A stretch of DNA of 64,000 nt from Corynebacterium lujinxingii (GTDB lineage: Bacteria; Actinomycetota; Actinomycetes; Mycobacteriales; Mycobacteriaceae): NCBI RefSeq assembly GCF_014490555.1, contig NZ_CP061032.1, positions 992,001-1,056,000 of the forward strand. The letters are read 5' to 3'. The stretch's first letter is position 1. Every line of letters begins with the position of its first letter. The notes beneath the pieces were generated by a model. It made no database searches. It was not told the origin of the DNA and was given only the letters and a program-made list of their open reading frames with translations. A program made the position numbers and the translations under genes. This document shows, one piece after another, positions 26,564-34,867 of the stretch.

Positions 26564-27595
26564 ATGCGACTTGCCACCTTGACCTCCGGGGGCGATTGCC
26601 CCGGCCTTAACGCCGTGATCCGCGGCATCGTGCGGACGGCGAGCAACGAGTACAACTCCACCGTCGTGGGTTACCTCGACGGGTGGGTCGGACTCATCGA
26701 CGACAACCGGGTGGATCTTTACGACGACGCCTATATGGACTCGCTGCTACTGCGCGGCGGCACCATCCTGGGCACCGGCCGGCTGCACCCGGACAAGTTC
26801 AAAGCCGGCATCGACACGATTAAGGCGAACCTCGACGACGCCGGTATCGACGCGCTCATCGCCATCGGCGGTGAAGGAACCTTAAAGGGCGCGAAGTGGC
26901 TCTCCGACAACGGCATCCCGGTCGTCGGCGTGCCTAAGACCATCGACAACGACGTCGCCGCCACCGACTACACGTTCGGCTTCGACACAGCAGTGTCCGT
27001 GGCCACCGACGCCATCGACCGGCTGCACACCACCGCCGAGTCTCACAACCGCATTCTCATCGTCGAGGTCATGGGCCGCCACGTCGGCTGGATCGCGCTG
27101 CACGCAGGCATGGCCGGTGGCGCGCACTACACCGTCATCCCAGAAGAGCCCTTCGACATCGCCGATATCTGCAAGGCCATGGAGCGCCGCTTCCAGATGG
27201 GGGAGAAGTACGGCATTATCGTCGTTGCCGAAGGCGCCGTGCCGAAGGAAGGCACGATGGATGCCGGCCTCGGCGAAGAGGACGAGTTTGGCCACAAAAC
27301 CTTCAACGGCATGGGGCAGATCATTGGCGACGAAGTGAAAAAACGCCTCGGCTACGACGTGCGCACTACGGTGCTCGGCCACACTCAGCGTGGCGGCACA
27401 CCGACGGCGTACGACCGCGTGCTGGCCACCCGCTACGGCGTGCACGCCACCCGCGCCGCGCATGACGGCAACTTCGGCAAGTGTGTCGCGCTGCACGGCG
27501 AGAACATCGACCTCGTGGCGCTCGAGGACGCCGTCGCGCAGTTGAAGACAGTCCCGGAAGGCCGCTACGCCACGGCGAAGGCGATGTTCACTTAA
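26564..27595 (+). CDS. pfkA: 6-phosphofructokinase PfkA
   Basis: Glycolytic phosphorylation of fructose 6-phosphate. At 343 residues it starts MRLATLTSGGDCPGLNAVIRG. The phosphoryl-donor site reads GGEGTLKGA, with the Gly expected of ATP enzymes; the catalytic loop is PKTIDNDVAATDYTFGFD, with the Lys more typical of PPi enzymes. That mixed pair is known from ATP-using actinobacterial enzymes, so ATP is the likely donor. It converges on PrsW with a 4-nt overlap. Confidence 0.96.
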   Translation: MRLATLTSGGDCPGLNAVIRGIVRTASNEYNSTVVGYLDGWVGLIDDNRVDLYDDAYMDSLLLRGGTILGTGRLHPDKFKAGIDTIKANLDDAGIDALIAIGGEGTLKGAKWLSDNGIPVVGVPKTIDNDVAATDYTFGFDTAVSVATDAIDRLHTTAESHNRILIVEVMGRHVGWIALHAGMAGGAHYTVIPEEPFDIADICKAMERRFQMGEKYGIIVVAEGAVPKEGTMDAGLGEEDEFGHKTFNGMGQIIGDEVKKRLGYDVRTTVLGHTQRGGTPTAYDRVLATRYGVHATRAAHDGNFGKCVALHGENIDLVALEDAVAQLKTVPEGRYATAKAMFT

Positions 27596-28404
27596 TCTCG
27601 GCGCCCGATCTTGCGGCTGCGCGCGTACAGCCAAATCCCGCCAATCCAAGAAAAGGCGATAACCGCGAAGAAGGCAACGGTGGCAGCGACCTCGTTGGGC
27701 AGCTCCGCCGCGGAGTTGAACACGGCGTGGGCGGCGTAGCCGACGACGTACCAGCCGACGAGCCGACCTACGCGCCAAAGGAGGGACTTGTCCGGCCGGC
27801 ACAGGAAGCAGCCGAGGCCCCACGCACTTAACCCGGTGAATACCGCATGTGCCCACGGTACGGCCGCGGTGCGCATGCCGATGGCGATGAGCGCACCTTC
27901 GACGTCGGAGTTGAGGTGTTCCAACGCGCCTTGCAGGATGTAGATCGTGTTTTCCGCAGCGGAGAAACCGAACCCGACGGCGATAGCGACGGTGACTGCC
28001 TCGATCGGGCGGCGGATGCGAAAGACCATTGTGCACAGTACGAAGACTGCGGTGAACTTCAGTAGCTCCTCCGCGGTCGGCGAGAGCAGCCCGAAAACGA
28101 GGTCGTCGAAGCCGAGCCGGCTTTGCAACACTTTGACGGTGTTGTTTGCGAAAACCGTGGGGGACAGCAGTGCCGCGCCGGCGAAAAAGCCCGCGAAGAT
28201 GAATGCTGGAGTGGCGCTGCCAATCCTGCCGGGGTGGTTGCGCAATGCCAGCCAGGCGATGAGCAACCAGCAGGCGCCGATCAGAGCGCTTATACCTGCG
28301 GTAGCGGGGTTGAACGGCATGTCAGCGAGGTAGAACGCCGTCCATCCTGCGGCGGCGAGGAAAAGGGCCGCCGCGATAAGGCGCAGTATGGGTGTGGATT
28401 TCAT
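27592..28404 (-). CDS. PrsW-family intramembrane protease
   Basis: A 270-residue protein with about eight membrane segments. PrsW/CAAX-like residues are seen: the EE pair in SPTAEELLKF, GFSAAENTIYIL with its Glu, WAHAVFTG and YAAHAVFNS with conserved histidines. PrsW proteases cut anti-sigma factors in Bacillus; the substrate here is unknown. GAAGGAGG precedes the start. It follows the 175-residue gene on the same strand by 2 nt, so the two form an operon. Confidence 0.85.
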   Translation of the reverse strand: MKSTPILRLIAAALFLAAAGWTAFYLADMPFNPATAGISALIGACWLLIAWLALRNHPGRIGSATPAFIFAGFFAGAALLSPTVFANNTVKVLQSRLGFDDLVFGLLSPTAEELLKFTAVFVLCTMVFRIRRPIEAVTVAIAVGFGFSAAENTIYILQGALEHLNSDVEGALIAIGMRTAAVPWAHAVFTGLSAWGLGCFLCRPDKSLLWRVGRLVGWYVVGYAAHAVFNSAAELPNEVAATVAFFAVIAFSWIGGIWLYARSRKIGRRD

Positions 28405-28406
28405 AG

Positions 28407-28934
28407 TTACTGTGCCTCCTTCAAGTCTTCAGCCGGGGCTGCATCAACGAGCCGCGCGGCGAGATCGTGGGCATCCGGTCCGCCGATTGTGAAAAAGCGG
28501 GTGGATGCGCCGTCGGCGACGGATACAGCGACAAGCGCGTATTCCCCGGTCTCCTCGCTGCGTTTCACCCATACGCCGTCGCGCGGGTTCTCGACACCGT
28601 CGGGGTCTACCGAGGGCGCAAGCTTTGCGGCGCGGTAGACGCGGGCGATCGCGTTTTCCTGGTCGTCCGGGGTGGCCTCGGTGCGGGCCATGATCCGGGT
28701 GTCGGCGCAGTCCCAGACGCGGGTGCGGCTCGTGAAATTAGACGAGCTCGCGCACTTCAGCGTGCCGTCGCCGTCCGAGATGGCGAGGCCGCCGATTTCG
28801 ACGGGCTGCTCTGACGCGCCCGACGGGTCAGTGGCATCGCCAACGGCACGCGGCACGACCAAGACGATCGTTACAAAGACAAAAAGAATAACTCCGAGCA
28901 CGACCGGTGCCCGGGAAACGTTCGAATCATTCAT
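28407..28934 (-). CDS. Membrane-anchored protein of unknown function
   Basis: A 175-residue protein with one membrane segment (residues about 10-28, VVLGVILFVFVTIVLVVP) and an outside domain containing two cysteines (LKCASS, WDCADT) that could form a disulfide. The family is not recognised. It is the first gene of a pair with the PrsW-type protease, and a single-pass protein beside an intramembrane protease is a reasonable substrate or regulator candidate. Confidence 0.75.
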   Translation of the reverse strand: MNDSNVSRAPVVLGVILFVFVTIVLVVPRAVGDATDPSGASEQPVEIGGLAISDGDGTLKCASSSNFTSRTRVWDCADTRIMARTEATPDDQENAIARVYRAAKLAPSVDPDGVENPRDGVWVKRSEETGEYALVAVSVADGASTRFFTIGGPDAHDLAARLVDAAPAEDLKEAQ

Positions 28935-28980
28935 AATGGCGCATACGATACAACCGAAGCGTTCCGCCCGCAGCGGTGGC

Positions 28981-28986
28981 TAGGCT
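28981..28986 (+). promoter_or_regulatory. -10 box of mug
   Basis: TAGGCT, 7 nt before ATG 28994. Confidence 0.6.
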
Positions 28987-28993
28987 CGTCGTT

Positions 28994-29506
28994 ATGCACG
29001 ATCGCATTCCCGACCCTTGCCGTCTGCTTATCGTCGGCATCAACCCCGGCCGCCTCACCGAAGAAGTGGACGCGCCGTTTGCGTACCCCGGCAATAGGTT
29101 CTGGCCGGCGCTTGAGGCAGCCGGCATCACTCCGTACCGCGTCCATGCCGACAAAGGTTTGCGTGACGACGACGCCACCATGCTGGCCGATCTCGGCATC
29201 GGATTTACCAACCTGGTGAACCGGATGACACCGCGTGCGTCCGAGCTCACCCGCGAAGAGATGGTGCAAGGAGGACAGGTGGTGCGGGACGCCGTCGCTA
29301 AGCACCAGCCCAAGGCCGTGATGTTCGCAGGTATCGGTGCATACCGCGATGCTTACCGACGACCAAAGGCAACCCGCGGCCTCCAGCCCGAGACCCTTGC
29401 CGGGGTGCCGGTGTGGGTGGTGGGCAACCCGAGCGGGCTCAACGCGCACGAATCGGTGGCGTCCCTGGCGGAGAGCTACCGCGAGGTGTGGGATTCCACC
29501 GCGTGA
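28994..29506 (+). CDS. mug: G/U mismatch-specific DNA glycosylase (Mug/TDG)
   Basis: A base-excision enzyme that removes uracil or thymine opposite guanine. The 170-residue product has the two Mug active-site motifs, GINPGRLT (water-activating Asn) and NPSGLNA (helix insertion loop), and FAYPGNRFWPAL between them. ATG 28994 was preferred to an upstream start at 28976, which lies before the -10 box. Confidence 0.93.
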   Translation: MHDRIPDPCRLLIVGINPGRLTEEVDAPFAYPGNRFWPALEAAGITPYRVHADKGLRDDDATMLADLGIGFTNLVNRMTPRASELTREEMVQGGQVVRDAVAKHQPKAVMFAGIGAYRDAYRRPKATRGLQPETLAGVPVWVVGNPSGLNAHESVASLAESYREVWDSTA

Positions 29507-29524
29507 GAGCCTAAGCGCGACAGT

Positions 29525-29558
29525 CTCATAACGTGGAAGTAGTATCCCACGTTATGAG
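29525..29558. promoter_or_regulatory. Perfect palindrome over the BASS promoter and start codon
   Basis: CTCATAACGTGG, a 10-bp spacer, then CCACGTTATGAG: 12-bp arms without mismatch. The spacer carries the -10 box and the right arm contains the start codon. This is the layout of a repressor operator; no regulator gene is adjacent. Confidence 0.75.
29540..29545 (+). promoter_or_regulatory. -10 box of the BASS transporter gene
   Basis: TAGTAT, 8 nt before ATG 29554, in the loop of the palindrome at 29525-29558. Confidence 0.6.
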
Positions 29559-30510
29559 CAACGCGCATGTGAACGCCAAGTCAGCCGAGGACCGCTCGGC
29601 ATTCTTCGCAACTCTCGGCTTTCCGCTACTGGTGATTGTGGGTGGCGTGGTCGGCTATTTCGCTCCCGGGGCAGTCGCGCCGATATCCGGATGGACCACG
29701 TGGTTGCTCGGTCTTGTGATGTTCGGCATGGGACTGACACTCACTGGAAAAGACTTTGCATATGTGGCGAAGCATCCCTTGCCGGTGTTGGTTGGCGTAG
29801 TCGCGCAGTTTGTCATCATGCCGCTGGTGGCTGTGGCAGTGACGTGGGTGCTGGGTCTGCCGCCTGAGATTGCCGCCGGTGTCATTCTGGTTGGCTGCAC
29901 GCCGGGTGGTACTGCCTCCAACGTGGTTAGTTATCTCGCGCGAGGCGACGTCGCTTTGTCGGTGACTATGACCTCGGTATCCACCCTGCTCGCTCCACTG
30001 TTGACACCGCTGCTTACCCTCTGGTTGGCCGGTCATCATATGTCCGTCAGTGCCGGTGCAATGGCGTGGTCCATCGTGAAGATGGTGTTGTTGCCAGTCA
30101 CACTCGGATTTGCAGTTCGCCTGCTCGCACCACGTGCGGTGCAGGCGGTGTTGCCTGGCCTGCCCTGGGTTTCTGTGGTTGCTATTTCTATGATCGTTGC
30201 CATTGTTGTTTCTGGTTCGCGCGACAAGCTCCTGGAAGCTGGTCTCGTCGTCCTGCTGGCTGTGGTTCTGCATAACTTGTTTGGTCTGGTGTTGGGGTAC
30301 CTCACCGGAAAATTCGCGCGGCTGCCGGAAGCGAGCGCGAGGACACTTTCCATCGAGGTGGGCATGCAAAACTCCGGGATGGCTGCCACGCTCGCGACTG
30401 CCTATATGAGCCCGCTGGCGGCCCTGCCGGCAGCAGTGTTTTCCGTCTGGCATAACCTCTCTGGTGCCATGACGGCGGCGGTGTTCCGCACCCGCGATAA
30501 CAGCCGGTAG
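29554..30510 (+). CDS. BASS-family sodium-dependent transporter
   Basis: A 318-residue membrane protein with nine to ten segments of the bile acid:sodium symporter family (GWTTWLLGLVMFGMGLTLTGKDF; GVILVGCTPGGTASNVVSYLARGDVALSVTMT; SIEVGMQNSGMAATLA). Bacterial members move organic acids such as pantoate or keto acids; the substrate is not readable here. It lies between mug and gatB as a single gene under an apparent operator. Base use is somewhat less GC-rich than its neighbours. Confidence 0.92.
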   Translation: MSNAHVNAKSAEDRSAFFATLGFPLLVIVGGVVGYFAPGAVAPISGWTTWLLGLVMFGMGLTLTGKDFAYVAKHPLPVLVGVVAQFVIMPLVAVAVTWVLGLPPEIAAGVILVGCTPGGTASNVVSYLARGDVALSVTMTSVSTLLAPLLTPLLTLWLAGHHMSVSAGAMAWSIVKMVLLPVTLGFAVRLLAPRAVQAVLPGLPWVSVVAISMIVAIVVSGSRDKLLEAGLVVLLAVVLHNLFGLVLGYLTGKFARLPEASARTLSIEVGMQNSGMAATLATAYMSPLAALPAAVFSVWHNLSGAMTAAVFRTRDNSR

Positions 30511-30587
30511 TAGGCAGCCTTCACGGGTCCGGCGCTCGGTCGCCGGATTACCGCCGTCCCATCAAACGCGAGTGGGGTAGCGGGCAC

Positions 30588-30593
30588 TACACT
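30588..30593 (+). promoter_or_regulatory. -10 box of gatB
   Basis: TACACT, 8 nt before ATG 30602. Confidence 0.6.
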
Positions 30594-30601
30594 TAGCGAC
30601 C

Positions 30602-32104
30602 ATGACTGCCTACGATCTGATGGATTACGACGAGGTACTGGAAAAGTACGACCCGGTGATGGGCCTGGAGGTCCACGTCGAGCTCGCGACCGAGACGAAG
30701 ATGTTTTCCACCTCCTCCGCCCACTTCGGCGCGGAGCCGAACACAAACGTCGACCCGGTCTCCCTTGGGCTGCCGGGCGCGCTGCCGGTGGTCAACGCCA
30801 AGGGCGTGGAGTGGGCCATCAAGATCGGTCTGGCACTCAATTGCAAGATCGCCGAGTCCTCCCGCTTTGCGCGCAAGAACTACTTCTACCCGGACCAGCC
30901 GAAGAACTACCAGATTTCGCAGTACGACGAGCCGATTGCTTACGACGGCTACCTCGACGTCGTGCTCGAGGACGGCACCGAGTGGCGCGTGGAGATCGAG
31001 CGCGCCCACATGGAGGAAGATACCGGAAAGCTCACTCACCTGGGCTCCGCCTCCGGCCGCATCACGGGTGCTACCGCGTCGCTGGTGGACTGCAACCGCG
31101 CGGGTATCCCGCTTATCGAGATCGTGACTAAGCCGATCATCGGCGCCGGCGAGCGCGCCCCCGAGGTGGCCAAGGCATACGTCGGTGCCCTGCGCGAGCT
31201 GGTCAAGGCGCTCGGCGTCTCTGACGCGCGCATGGACCAGGGCAGCATGCGTTGCGACGCCAACGTCTCCCTGCGCCCGGTGGGCCAGGAGGAGTTCGGC
31301 ACCCGCACCGAGACGAAGAACATCAACTCGCTCAAGTCGGTCGAGCAGGCAGTGCGCTTCGAGATGCAGCGCCAGGCGGCCGCGCTGGATAACGGCGAGG
31401 AGATCGTTCAGGAGACCCGCCACTACCAGGAAAAGGACGGCACCACCTCGAAGGGCCGTCCGAAGGAAGAAGCTTCCGATTACCGCTACTTCAACGACCC
31501 GGACCTGCCGCCGGTGATTGCGAAGCCGGAATGGGTTGAGGAAATCCGAGCGACGCTGCCGGAGCTGCCGTGGGTGCGCCGCGCGCGTATCCAGGAGGAG
31601 TGGAAGCTGCCGGAAAAGGAGTTCCGCGACCTGGTCAACGCCGGTGCGCTCGACCTCATCGTGGACACGGTCGAGGCGGGTGCGACCCCGGACGAGGCGC
31701 GCGCCTGGTGGGTGTCCTACATCGCCGGCAAGGCCAACGAGGCGGGCAAGGACCTCGACGCACTCGGCGTGACAGCACACGACGTCGCGCGCGTGGTTGA
31801 GCTGGTCAAGGAAGGCAAGCTGACCACGAAGCTGGGCCGTCAGGCCATCGACGGCGTGATTGAGGGGGACGGCAACGTGGACGAGGTCGTCGCCAAGCGC
31901 GGCCTCGAGGTGGTGCGTGACGACGGCGCCATCGAAAAGGCTGTCGACGAAGCGCTGGCCGCGAACCCGGACATCGTCGAGAAGTACCGCGCCGGCAACA
32001 AGAAGGTCACCGGCGCCATCGTGGGTGCCGTGATGAAGGCGACCCAGGGCAAGGCAGACCCGGGCCAGGTCAACCAGCTGATCGCGAAGAAGTTGGCTGA
32101 GTAG
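30602..32104 (+). CDS. gatB: Asp/Glu-tRNA amidotransferase subunit GatB
   Basis: The tRNA-binding kinase-like subunit of GatCAB. At 500 residues it is full length: VMGLEVHVELATETKMFS at the start, FYPDQPKNYQISQYD, HMEEDTGKLTH, MRCDANVSLRP, TETKNINS, then the helical tail and the C-terminal YqeY-like domain (VDEALAANPDIVEKYRAGNKKVTGAIVGAVMK). It is expressed separately from gatCA here. Confidence 0.98.
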   Translation: MTAYDLMDYDEVLEKYDPVMGLEVHVELATETKMFSTSSAHFGAEPNTNVDPVSLGLPGALPVVNAKGVEWAIKIGLALNCKIAESSRFARKNYFYPDQPKNYQISQYDEPIAYDGYLDVVLEDGTEWRVEIERAHMEEDTGKLTHLGSASGRITGATASLVDCNRAGIPLIEIVTKPIIGAGERAPEVAKAYVGALRELVKALGVSDARMDQGSMRCDANVSLRPVGQEEFGTRTETKNINSLKSVEQAVRFEMQRQAAALDNGEEIVQETRHYQEKDGTTSKGRPKEEASDYRYFNDPDLPPVIAKPEWVEEIRATLPELPWVRRARIQEEWKLPEKEFRDLVNAGALDLIVDTVEAGATPDEARAWWVSYIAGKANEAGKDLDALGVTAHDVARVVELVKEGKLTTKLGRQAIDGVIEGDGNVDEVVAKRGLEVVRDDGAIEKAVDEALAANPDIVEKYRAGNKKVTGAIVGAVMKATQGKADPGQVNQLIAKKLAE

Positions 32105-32304
32105 CAACGAAGCGTGCGGCGCTGGAGCAACCTGTAGTGGTTACCGACCGAGGTGAGCCTTCGCATGTCTTGCTCTCGATCGATGCCTACCGTCGTCTCT
32201 CAGGTAAAGACTCAGGGTGGGTGGCATCGATTCAGATGCCGGAAGATGACATCGATTTTGATCCACCGCGAGTAGGGTTCGCGCCGCGGAGCGTCGACTT
32301 TTGA
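32105..32304 (+). pseudogene. Phd/YefM-type antitoxin remnant (N-terminus lost)
   Basis: Directly after the gatB stop, a frame reads TKRAALEQPVVVTDRGEPSH and then VLLSIDAYRRLSGK, the middle and toxin-binding tail of a Phd/YefM antitoxin, ending at 32304. The first 20 or so residues of the family, needed for the DNA-binding dimer, are missing, and the frame has no normal start at that position. The last codons overlap the toxin start (TTGA). The truncation abuts gatB, so the break is probably a deletion endpoint. Confidence 0.8.
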
Positions 32305-32414
32305 GGTACTTGCTTGACACCAACGTGATCAGCGAGTTACGCAAGCCGCCGGGTCGGGTGCATGCAGGAGTTGCTGGCTGGGCGAACTCGCTACCGGAGG
32401 ACTGGGAACTGTAA
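32301..32414 (+). pseudogene. VapC/FitB-type PIN toxin remnant (N-terminus only)
   Basis: From TTG 32301 the frame reads LRYLLDTNVISELRKPPGRV and then HAGVAGWANSLPEDWEL before a stop at 32412. This is the first 37 of about 135 residues of a PIN-domain RNase toxin, including the first catalytic Asp (LLDTN). The other PIN acidic residues are gone, so it cannot be active. With the antitoxin piece it marks a dead toxin-antitoxin pair. Confidence 0.8.
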
Positions 32415-32434
32415 GGAACCCCCGCAACGAAAGG

Positions 32435-32461
32435 CCCCGGCCAGGATTGCCTTGGCCGGGG
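32435..32461. terminator. Bidirectional terminator hairpin
   Basis: CCCCGGCCA / TGGCCGGGG, a 9-bp perfect stem with a 9-nt loop, between the gatB side and the convergent YkvI-type gene. There is no long T tract on either side. Confidence 0.7.
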
Positions 32462-32481
32462 TGTTGTCGTCGGTAAGCGGG

Positions 32482-33885
32482 CTACTTGTCCTCGGGCTTC
32501 ACGGCCGGGAACTCGCCAGTTTTGTACATCTCCTCGTAGGACTGCCAGTGGATGTCCTCACCAGGAGTGTCGGGGGCGCCGGCGTAGGAGTCGGACTCGG
32601 GATCGAGCGCCGGGACGGTCTTGATGTCGAAGTCGCTGGAGGAGTCCGCGTGCATATCGGCCGCGACCTCCTCCTGCACGGACTGCCAGAGGTCCTTGCC
32701 GCCAACGTTGGACCCGGAGGTCAGCTCGTCGACCTCGTTGCGCTCCTCGCCGGTGAGGTCGTCGGCTTCCGGATCAAGTTGGGTGCTCGCAAGTTCCGCG
32801 AGGCGTTCGCGGCGGCCGGTCTCGTCCTGAATGTCCTTGCGGTCGCGGAACCAGGCGACACCCATGACGATGCCGAGCACCAGGCCGAGGTAGCCCAGCA
32901 CCGGATAGACCCAGCCGACCAGATCCGCGAAACCGATGAACGACAGCGCGAACCCGACAGCGACAACGGCGAAGTAGTACGGGCGGAACTTGCCCGGCTT
33001 GTCGTTGCTCAGACGGCGACCGAGCGCGTAGAACAGGCCGACGGCGGTGTTGTAGATCATCAGGTAGATCACGATGGAGACGAACACGCCGACAGACGGG
33101 TGCATGTTGTCGAAGACCATGAGCAGTGGAAGGTCCGCGTCCATGACGTCTTCCATGTTGCAGAAGAGGATGAACACCAAGATCATCAGCAGGACGGCGA
33201 ACATGACGCCGCCGAGCAGGCCGCCCTTACCTGTCTGCGCCGGGTTCATGTGAGAGCCGGCGAAGACCAGCATCATGGAGGTGTCCATGATCATCACCAG
33301 CGTGGCGTAGTTCAGCGCGGTGATCAGCCAGTTGTCGAACGTGCCGGAGGCGTGCGGGTTCGTCTGGGCGATCTCGTTGATGTAGCCGAAATCGTCCGGA
33401 ATGTTCATCAGGGTGATGACAAACGCGCCGAGCAGGCAGATAATCAGCAGCGGCGTGATAAAAGAAATCACACTGGTGAGTTTGTCCACGTCCAGGAAGC
33501 CAGACAGCACGAGCAACACGACCATGATGGCCGAGCCGACCCAGGTGGGGAAGCCGAACTGCTGCTCCATGTTGGCGCCGGCGCCGGCGACCATGACAAA
33601 CCCGATGCAAAACAGGGTGAACATGGTGGTGATGTCCATGTACTTGGCCAGCCACGGTCTGGACACGCTGCGGAAGACAACACTGTGGTTATCTGCCAGG
33701 TAGTAGGAGCCCAGCTGGTAGACCCAGGCACTGAACACGGCGATCGCGGTACCGGCCACGGCGGCGCCAAGGATGCCCCAGTAACCGAACGACAGGAAGT
33801 ACTGGATCACCTCCTGGCCGGACGCGAAGCCCGCGCCCACGGTCAGGCCCACGAGCGCGAGGGCGATCTTGAAGGTTTTAGCCAT
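32482..33885 (-). CDS. YkvI-family membrane transporter
   Basis: A 467-residue protein: residues 1 to about 345 hold roughly ten membrane segments of the COG3949/YkvI branch of the APC (LeuT-fold) superfamily, with the glycine-rich first helix LVGLTVGAGFASGQEV. An acidic soluble tail of about 115 residues (to the terminal KPEDK) follows, which is unusual. The substrate is unknown. An AAGGA site and AT-rich TTATATAA lie just upstream. Confidence 0.85.
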   Translation of the reverse strand: MAKTFKIALALVGLTVGAGFASGQEVIQYFLSFGYWGILGAAVAGTAIAVFSAWVYQLGSYYLADNHSVVFRSVSRPWLAKYMDITTMFTLFCIGFVMVAGAGANMEQQFGFPTWVGSAIMVVLLVLSGFLDVDKLTSVISFITPLLIICLLGAFVITLMNIPDDFGYINEIAQTNPHASGTFDNWLITALNYATLVMIMDTSMMLVFAGSHMNPAQTGKGGLLGGVMFAVLLMILVFILFCNMEDVMDADLPLLMVFDNMHPSVGVFVSIVIYLMIYNTAVGLFYALGRRLSNDKPGKFRPYYFAVVAVGFALSFIGFADLVGWVYPVLGYLGLVLGIVMGVAWFRDRKDIQDETGRRERLAELASTQLDPEADDLTGEERNEVDELTSGSNVGGKDLWQSVQEEVAADMHADSSSDFDIKTVPALDPESDSYAGAPDTPGEDIHWQSYEEMYKTGEFPAVKPEDK

Positions 33886-34028
33886 CGAGATAAGTCCTTA
33901 TATAAATCAACGTAAAGGGTTTAGAGCGGGGAGTACGGTAACACCATTGTCGGCCTAGCGCGAACTCGAGCGGAGGATATTCGTGCAGCGCACCCGGCGA
34001 GTTGACAGAGCATTCATAGGTTTTCGCC

Positions 34029-34034
34029 TAAATT
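34029..34034 (+). promoter_or_regulatory. -10 box of the DoxX gene
   Basis: TAAATT, 7 nt before ATG 34042. Confidence 0.55.
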
Positions 34035-34041
34035 GTGGGGC

Positions 34042-34866
34042 ATGGCTAAAAACCCACGCGATCTCACGCCCGATGACATCAACAACCTGGAACACACCGC
34101 CGACGTGCCGGAATACACCGGCGACAATGCCACCGAGGTGTTTCAGCAGCCGAACAAGGCAACCGAAGAGGTGCACCTGAGCGCCGATAAGGCCGCGCAG
34201 ACTTCCCGCACGGAACCTGCGCCGGTGACATCCGCGTTCACCCGCGAGTCGGAGACCATCGCCCCGGCAGCGTCGACCACCTACGTTGAAGAGACCGTCG
34301 AGCCGGCGCCGGTCGAGCCGGCCGCGCCCGTCGTGGTTGAAGAAGAGGAGACGCGCCGCGGCACCACCGACCTCGGCCTGTTCCTGCTTCGCCTATTCCT
34401 CGGCGCCTACCTGATCATCGATTCGGTGGGCACCTTCTTCCGCCTTGGCGGCAACGAAGGCATCTCCGGGCTCGAGAACGCGTTCGCGGACTACCCGTAC
34501 GGCAACGGCCTGGCCGTTGTGGTGCCGACCCTCGAGTTGGCCGCCGGCGTGTTCCTCGTCTTGGGTCTGCTCGGTCCGATCGCGGCGGGTGTCGCAATCG
34601 CGGTCACCGGCTTCCTCGCGCTGCACGCCATCGAGGCTGCGGACACCTTCAACGTTTTCGCCTGGAACGCGGAGACTTGGGTGCCGGTGATGCTGCTCGC
34701 CGCGTCGCTTGCGGTCCAGTTCACCGGCCCGGGCCGCTACGGCATCGACGCCTCCCGCGGTTGGGCGAAGCGCCCGCTGGTCTCCTCCTGGATCTGCGCT
34801 CTGGTTGGTCTTGCGGCAGCCGGGTTGGCCTGGTGGTTCGGCACCGGCATCAACCCGTTCGCCTAA
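34042..34866 (+). CDS. DoxX-family membrane protein
   Basis: A 274-residue protein. The first 110 residues are a disordered acidic, Pro/Ala/Thr-rich tail. The rest is a four-helix DoxX domain (LGLFLLRLFLGAYLIIDSVGTFF; LELAAGVFLVLGLLGPIAAGVAIAV; VPVMLLAASLAVQF). In M. tuberculosis the DoxX gene at the equivalent place, near ilvB and cfp6, acts with SodA and SseA against oxidative stress. The same role here is inference. It converges on ilvD with a 1-nt gap. Confidence 0.87.
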   Translation: MAKNPRDLTPDDINNLEHTADVPEYTGDNATEVFQQPNKATEEVHLSADKAAQTSRTEPAPVTSAFTRESETIAPAASTTYVEETVEPAPVEPAAPVVVEEEETRRGTTDLGLFLLRLFLGAYLIIDSVGTFFRLGGNEGISGLENAFADYPYGNGLAVVVPTLELAAGVFLVLGLLGPIAAGVAIAVTGFLALHAIEAADTFNVFAWNAETWVPVMLLAASLAVQFTGPGRYGIDASRGWAKRPLVSSWICALVGLAAAGLAWWFGTGINPFA

Positions 34867-34867
34867 T

